This document shows positions 14,035 through 16,444 of a stretch of 16,444 nt of DNA, one piece after another. Source of the stretch: Flavobacteriales bacterium UBA3376. Its GTDB lineage: Bacteria; Bacteroidota; Bacteroidia; Flavobacteriales; Weeksellaceae. Under the pieces are notes generated by a model, which searched no databases, had not been told where the DNA came from, and saw only the letters and a list, made by a program, of their open reading frames with translations. The position numbers and the translations under genes are program-made. Positions within the stretch are counted from its first letter, which is position 1. Each line of letters begins with the position of its first letter. The stretch lies in NCBI GenBank assembly GCA_002359055.1, contig DEQC01000053.1:32854-49297 (forward strand), read 5' to 3'.

Positions 14035-14067
14035 CAAATTTAAGAATACTTTATGAATCTATCCAAA
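14035..14067 (-). promoter_or_regulatory. Consensus Bacteroidota promoter for the large OmpA-like gene, inside the smpB 3' end
   Basis: On the minus strand TTTG (14064-14067) is followed after 21 nt by TAAATTTG (14035-14042). Both elements match TTTG-N19-22-TAnnTTTG exactly, and the TAA of the -7 element is also the smpB stop codon. The predicted leader is about 45 nt. This is the best promoter match in the window. Confidence 0.6.
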
Positions 14068-14492
14068 TCTCTTCTTAAATCTTTTGTTTTTATACTTTCC
14101 CTTTTATCGTATAATTTTTTACCTCTCGCTAAATGTATTTTCACTTTCGCCAATCCCTTGTCGTTGATATATAGGCTACTAGGTATTATTGTTAGTCCAG
14201 ATTCTTTGGTTTGACGCTCCAATTTTCTTAGCTCATTTTTTTTTAATAAAAGTTTTCGCTCTCGACGGGTTTTATGATTAAAATGAGTTCCCCATTCGTA
14301 TTTGTCAATAAACATGTTAACAATATACAATTCGCCATCCTTGAATTGACAAAAACTTTCAGCTATACTTGCCTTACCCATGCGTATCGACTTGATCTCC
14401 GTTCCAAAAAGCTGTATGCCAGCATCGTATGAGTCTATGAATTCATAGTCATGACGAGCTCTTTTATTTTTTATATTGATCTTTCCTTGCAC
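14040..14492 (-). CDS. smpB: SsrA-binding protein SmpB (trans-translation)
   Basis: SmpB binds tmRNA and the empty A site of stalled ribosomes to release them and tag the unfinished protein. The 150-residue protein has INIKNKRARHDYEFIDSYDAGI (5-26), GTEIKSIRMGKASIAESF (30-47), the tmRNA-contacting NHKTRRERKLLL (72-83), and the C-terminal basic tail starting LARGKKLYDKRESIKTKDL (121-139), which enters the mRNA channel. All family motifs are present. The start is GTG at 14492: the frame closes with TAG nine codons or fewer upstream and no ATG is available. The predicted promoter leaves a leader of only about 5 nt. It lies 57 nt upstream of the OmpA-like gene and is divergent from the ABC-F gene. 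Confidence 0.96.
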   Translation of the reverse strand: MQGKINIKNKRARHDYEFIDSYDAGIQLFGTEIKSIRMGKASIAESFCQFKDGELYIVNMFIDKYEWGTHFNHKTRRERKLLLKKNELRKLERQTKESGLTIIPSSLYINDKGLAKVKIHLARGKKLYDKRESIKTKDLRRDLDRFIKYS

Positions 14493-14519
14493 TTTTATTT
14501 CCTAAAATTAGTACCTTTG
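14487..14519 (+). promoter_or_regulatory. Predicted promoter of the ABC-F gene
   Basis: TTG (14487-14489, within the first codons of smpB on the other strand) and TACCTTTG (14512-14519, exact TAnnTTTG, followed by CA) are 22 nt apart. The predicted leader is about 33 nt. The element interlocks with the smpB promoter on the opposite strand. Confidence 0.55.
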
Positions 14520-14534
14520 CATCGATTTTTCAAA
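14503..14534 (-). promoter_or_regulatory. Predicted smpB promoter
   Basis: On the minus strand TTTG (14531-14534) and TAATTTTA (14503-14510, one mismatch to TAnnTTTG) are exactly 20 nt apart. Transcription would begin about 5 nt before the GTG start of smpB, so the mRNA would be nearly leaderless. Confidence 0.5.
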
Positions 14535-14559
14535 ATTCAATACATATATTATATAGAAT

Positions 14560-16182
14560 ATGCTTACAGTTTCAAATCTTTCGTTACAATTCGGTAAACG
14601 CGTTTTATTTGACGAAGTTAATATAAAATTTACAAATGGCAATTGTTATGGTATAATCGGTGCCAATGGCGCTGGTAAATCCACTTTCCTTAAAATTCTT
14701 GCCGGTAGGTTAGAACCTACTTCAGGACATGTTTCTCTTGAAAAAGATAAAAGAATGTCCGTTTTGGAGCAGGACCATTACAAATATGATCAATATACTG
14801 TACTGGATACAGTGTTGAGAGGTAATAAAGTATTGTACGATATCAAAGAAAGAATGGATGCGCTCTATGCCAAACCTGATTTCTCAGAAGAAGATGGTGT
14901 CAAAGCGGGTGAATTAGGTGTTCAGTACGAAGAATTAGGTGGATGGAACGCGGAAACTGATGCCGCTTCATTGCTTTCAAACGTAGGAATTAAGGAAGAC
15001 CTTCATTATAGCTTGATGGGCGACCTTGATAGTAGAGATAAGGTTCGTGTGCTTTTGGCACAGGCTTTATTTGGTAATCCTGATGTGTTGATTTTGGATG
15101 AGCCTACCAACGATTTGGACGTTTATACCATTTCTTGGTTAGAAGATTTCTTGGCAGAATATGAAAATACTGTTATAGTTGTTTCTCACGACCGACATTT
15201 TTTAGATTCCGTTTGTACGCATATAGCTGATTTAGATTTCGGGAAAATCAATTTATATTCTGGAAACTACTCTTTCTGGTACCAATCTTCTCAATTGGCA
15301 GCAAGACAACGAGCACAACAAAACAAGAAAGCCGATGAAAAGAGAAAAGAATTGGAAGAGTTCATCAGAAGATTTAGTGCAAACGTTGCGAAAGCTAAAC
15401 AGGCAACTGCTCGTAAAAAAATGTTGGAGAAGCTGAATGTGGATGAAATCAAACCTTCCTCTCGTAGATATCCTGCGATTATTTGGGAACAATCAAGAGA
15501 AGCTGGTGACCAAATTCTCGATGTTAAAGATTTGTCTTATTCTATCGATGGTGAAAAACTTTTCGAAAATGTACATTTGAATTTAAAGAAAGGCGATAAA
15601 ATAGGCGTTTTCTCAAGAGACTCAAGAGCAGTTACTCAATTTTTTGAAATTATTTCAGGTAAAGTTCAGCCTGAAACTGGAGAATATAATTGGGGAATTA
15701 CAACTACTCAAGCTTATTTGCCTTCTGATAATTCAGATTTCTTTAAAGAAGATATCAATTTAGTTGACTGGCTGAGACAATATACTGAAAGTGACGAAGA
15801 AAGACACGAAGAATACATTAGAGGTTTTTTAGGGAAAATGCTGTTTTCAGGTGAAGAGGCTTTGAAAAAGTCTTCAGTGCTGTCCGGAGGTGAAAAAATG
15901 AGATGTATGTTTTCTCGAATGATGCTTCTTAGAGCAAATGTCTTGATTATGGACGAACCAACTGCTCACTTAGACTTGGAATCTATTACTGCGCTGAACA
16001 CTTCTTTAGAAAACTTTAAAGGAACTTTAATCATGTCTTCTCATGACCACGAATTGGTGCAAACGGTTTGTAATAGAATAATAGAAATTACTCCAAAAGG
16101 CCTGATTGATAGATATATGACTTATGATGAATTCTTGGAAGATAAAAGAGTAAAAGAACTAAAACAAGAAATGTATGTTTAA
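14560..16182 (+). CDS. ybiT: ABC-F family ATPase, YbiT-like, with degenerate second nucleotide site
   Basis: ABC-F proteins are soluble twin-ATPase proteins that act on the ribosome, in known members near the E site, rather than in transport. The 540-residue protein aligns by eye with E. coli YbiT throughout (QFGKRVLF, GIIGANGAGKSTF, VLDTV, RFSANVAKAKQAT, LSGGEK, IIEITP). NBD1 has Walker A GANGAGKST (34-42), Walker B VLILDEPTND (176-185) and His210. The linker (about 241-315) has the basic coiled-coil P-site arm. NBD2 keeps LSGGEK (441-446), Walker B VLIMDEPTAH (461-470) and His495, but its Walker A region reads VFSRDSRAVTQ (350-360) with no GKS/T. NBD1's signature position reads MGDLDSRDK (153-161) instead of LSGGQ/E. 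A strong predicted promoter lies 40 nt upstream and a perfect terminator follows. Confidence 0.92.
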   Translation: MLTVSNLSLQFGKRVLFDEVNIKFTNGNCYGIIGANGAGKSTFLKILAGRLEPTSGHVSLEKDKRMSVLEQDHYKYDQYTVLDTVLRGNKVLYDIKERMDALYAKPDFSEEDGVKAGELGVQYEELGGWNAETDAASLLSNVGIKEDLHYSLMGDLDSRDKVRVLLAQALFGNPDVLILDEPTNDLDVYTISWLEDFLAEYENTVIVVSHDRHFLDSVCTHIADLDFGKINLYSGNYSFWYQSSQLAARQRAQQNKKADEKRKELEEFIRRFSANVAKAKQATARKKMLEKLNVDEIKPSSRRYPAIIWEQSREAGDQILDVKDLSYSIDGEKLFENVHLNLKKGDKIGVFSRDSRAVTQFFEIISGKVQPETGEYNWGITTTQAYLPSDNSDFFKEDINLVDWLRQYTESDEERHEEYIRGFLGKMLFSGEEALKKSSVLSGGEKMRCMFSRMMLLRANVLIMDEPTAHLDLESITALNTSLENFKGTLIMSSHDHELVQTVCNRIIEITPKGLIDRYMTYDEFLEDKRVKELKQEMYV

Positions 16183-16206
16183 TACATTGAATGTTTGATA
16201 GCCTTT

Positions 16207-16239
16207 AAAAAAACCAATTCGTTTCGAATTGGTTTTTTT
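16207..16239. terminator. Bidirectional terminator between the ABC-F gene and the convergent gene
   Basis: A perfect 15-bp inverted repeat: A7 CCAATTCG (16207-16221) pairs with CGAATTGG T7 (16225-16239), loop TTT. It terminates the ABC-F transcript and, with T7 on the other strand, the minus-strand gene. Its last two bases overlap that gene's stop codon. Confidence 0.92.
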
Positions 16240-16444
16240 ATAATTTTTTTACAACAGGAAGAATTTCATTTTTTTCTAAAGAAAATCGTTGAATTTCGTC
16301 TTCCGTTAATTTTTGGGTCAAATTAATTTTCTCGACTTTAAATCCAGCATTTGACAAGGTTTGGTAATAATCCAATCCATAAACCCTCACATGATCGTAT
16401 TGCCCAAATTTCTCAATTCTTTCGTTTTTATCAGTGATGCTCGG
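16238..16444 (-). CDS. Probable class I SAM-dependent methyltransferase, C-terminal 68 residues (5' end outside window)
   Basis: The minus-strand frame is open from the window edge to a TAA at 16238-16240. It encodes PSITDKNERIEKFG, QYDHVRVYGLDYY, QTLSNAGFKVEKI, then a polar end EKNEILPVVKKL. The FGQxDHVRxYGxDYxxxLxxAGFxV pattern is one I recall at the C-terminus of many bacterial Methyltransf_11-type proteins, where it forms the last strands of the fold. The SAM-binding motifs would lie outside the window, so the assignment rests on this tail alone. The gene is convergent with the ABC-F gene and shares its terminator. Confidence 0.7.
   Translation of the reverse strand, partial: PSITDKNERIEKFGQYDHVRVYGLDYYQTLSNAGFKVEKINLTQKLTEDEIQRFSLEKNEILPVVKKL

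Noticed and set aside
1..16444. Mobile elements, CRISPR, tRNA/rRNA, toxin-antitoxin or defence genes
   Set aside because: All coding space is taken by recognisable housekeeping or envelope genes; I saw no transposase, integrase, spaced direct repeats or cloverleaf. No non-coding gap exceeds 300 bases, and I see no sign of recent transfer.

Overview
The window looks like ordinary chromosomal DNA from a member of the Bacteroidota. It is AT-rich. Start codons lack clear Shine-Dalgarno sequences, and several genes carry the phylum's TTG/TTTG-N19-22-TAnnTTTG promoter pattern. Outer membrane OmpA proteins with calcium-binding TSP3 repeats, an HU/SPOR membrane protein and a DUF6515-like secreted protein are also typical of this phylum. 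I cannot place it below phylum level with confidence; Flavobacteriales and Saprospirales both fit.

Layout. Bases 1-1400, plus strand: the 3' end of a hotdog thioesterase, then thiL (thiamine-phosphate kinase) 2 nt later. 1556-2413: a secreted Asn/Ser/Arg-rich protein with a duplicated Tyr-rich C-terminal unit, ended by a GAAA-loop terminator. 2483-4239: promoter(s), prs (PRPP synthase) and rplY (ribosomal protein L25), closed by a terminator. 4255-4695: tadA, which meets a minus-strand acyl-CoA thioesterase stop to stop with no base between. 4696-6182, minus strand: a HU-like/SPOR membrane protein followed by the thioesterase, with a hairpin between them. 6362-8056: dprA (natural transformation) and tpx (thiol peroxidase). 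8130-11343, minus strand: a Gfo/Idh/MocA oxidoreductase, a 3-hydroxybutyryl-CoA dehydrogenase and an OmpA-TSP3 protein. 11398-12066: pcm (protein repair). 12181-14492, minus strand: smpB, then a 600-residue OmpA-like protein with two tandem peptidoglycan-binding domains. 14560-16182: a YbiT-type ABC-F ATPase. 16238-16444: the 3' end of a minus-strand protein that looks like a SAM-dependent methyltransferase.

How the genes relate. Most are independent housekeeping functions: cofactor and nucleotide precursor supply (thiL, prs), translation and ribosome rescue (rplY, tadA, smpB, ABC-F), stress repair (tpx, pcm), DNA uptake (dprA) and envelope anchoring (two OmpA paralogues, SPOR protein). Convergent pairs are mostly separated by perfect bidirectional hairpins. 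Divergent pairs share short spacers in which the two predicted promoters interlock.

I found no mobile element, CRISPR array, toxin-antitoxin or defence locus, and no convincing new multi-gene system. The points most worth a second look are: the ABC-F protein, whose sequence has lost both halves of the same composite ATP site; a terminator hairpin that seems to contain the next gene's promoter; the interlocked divergent promoters; and the double-anchor OmpA protein.
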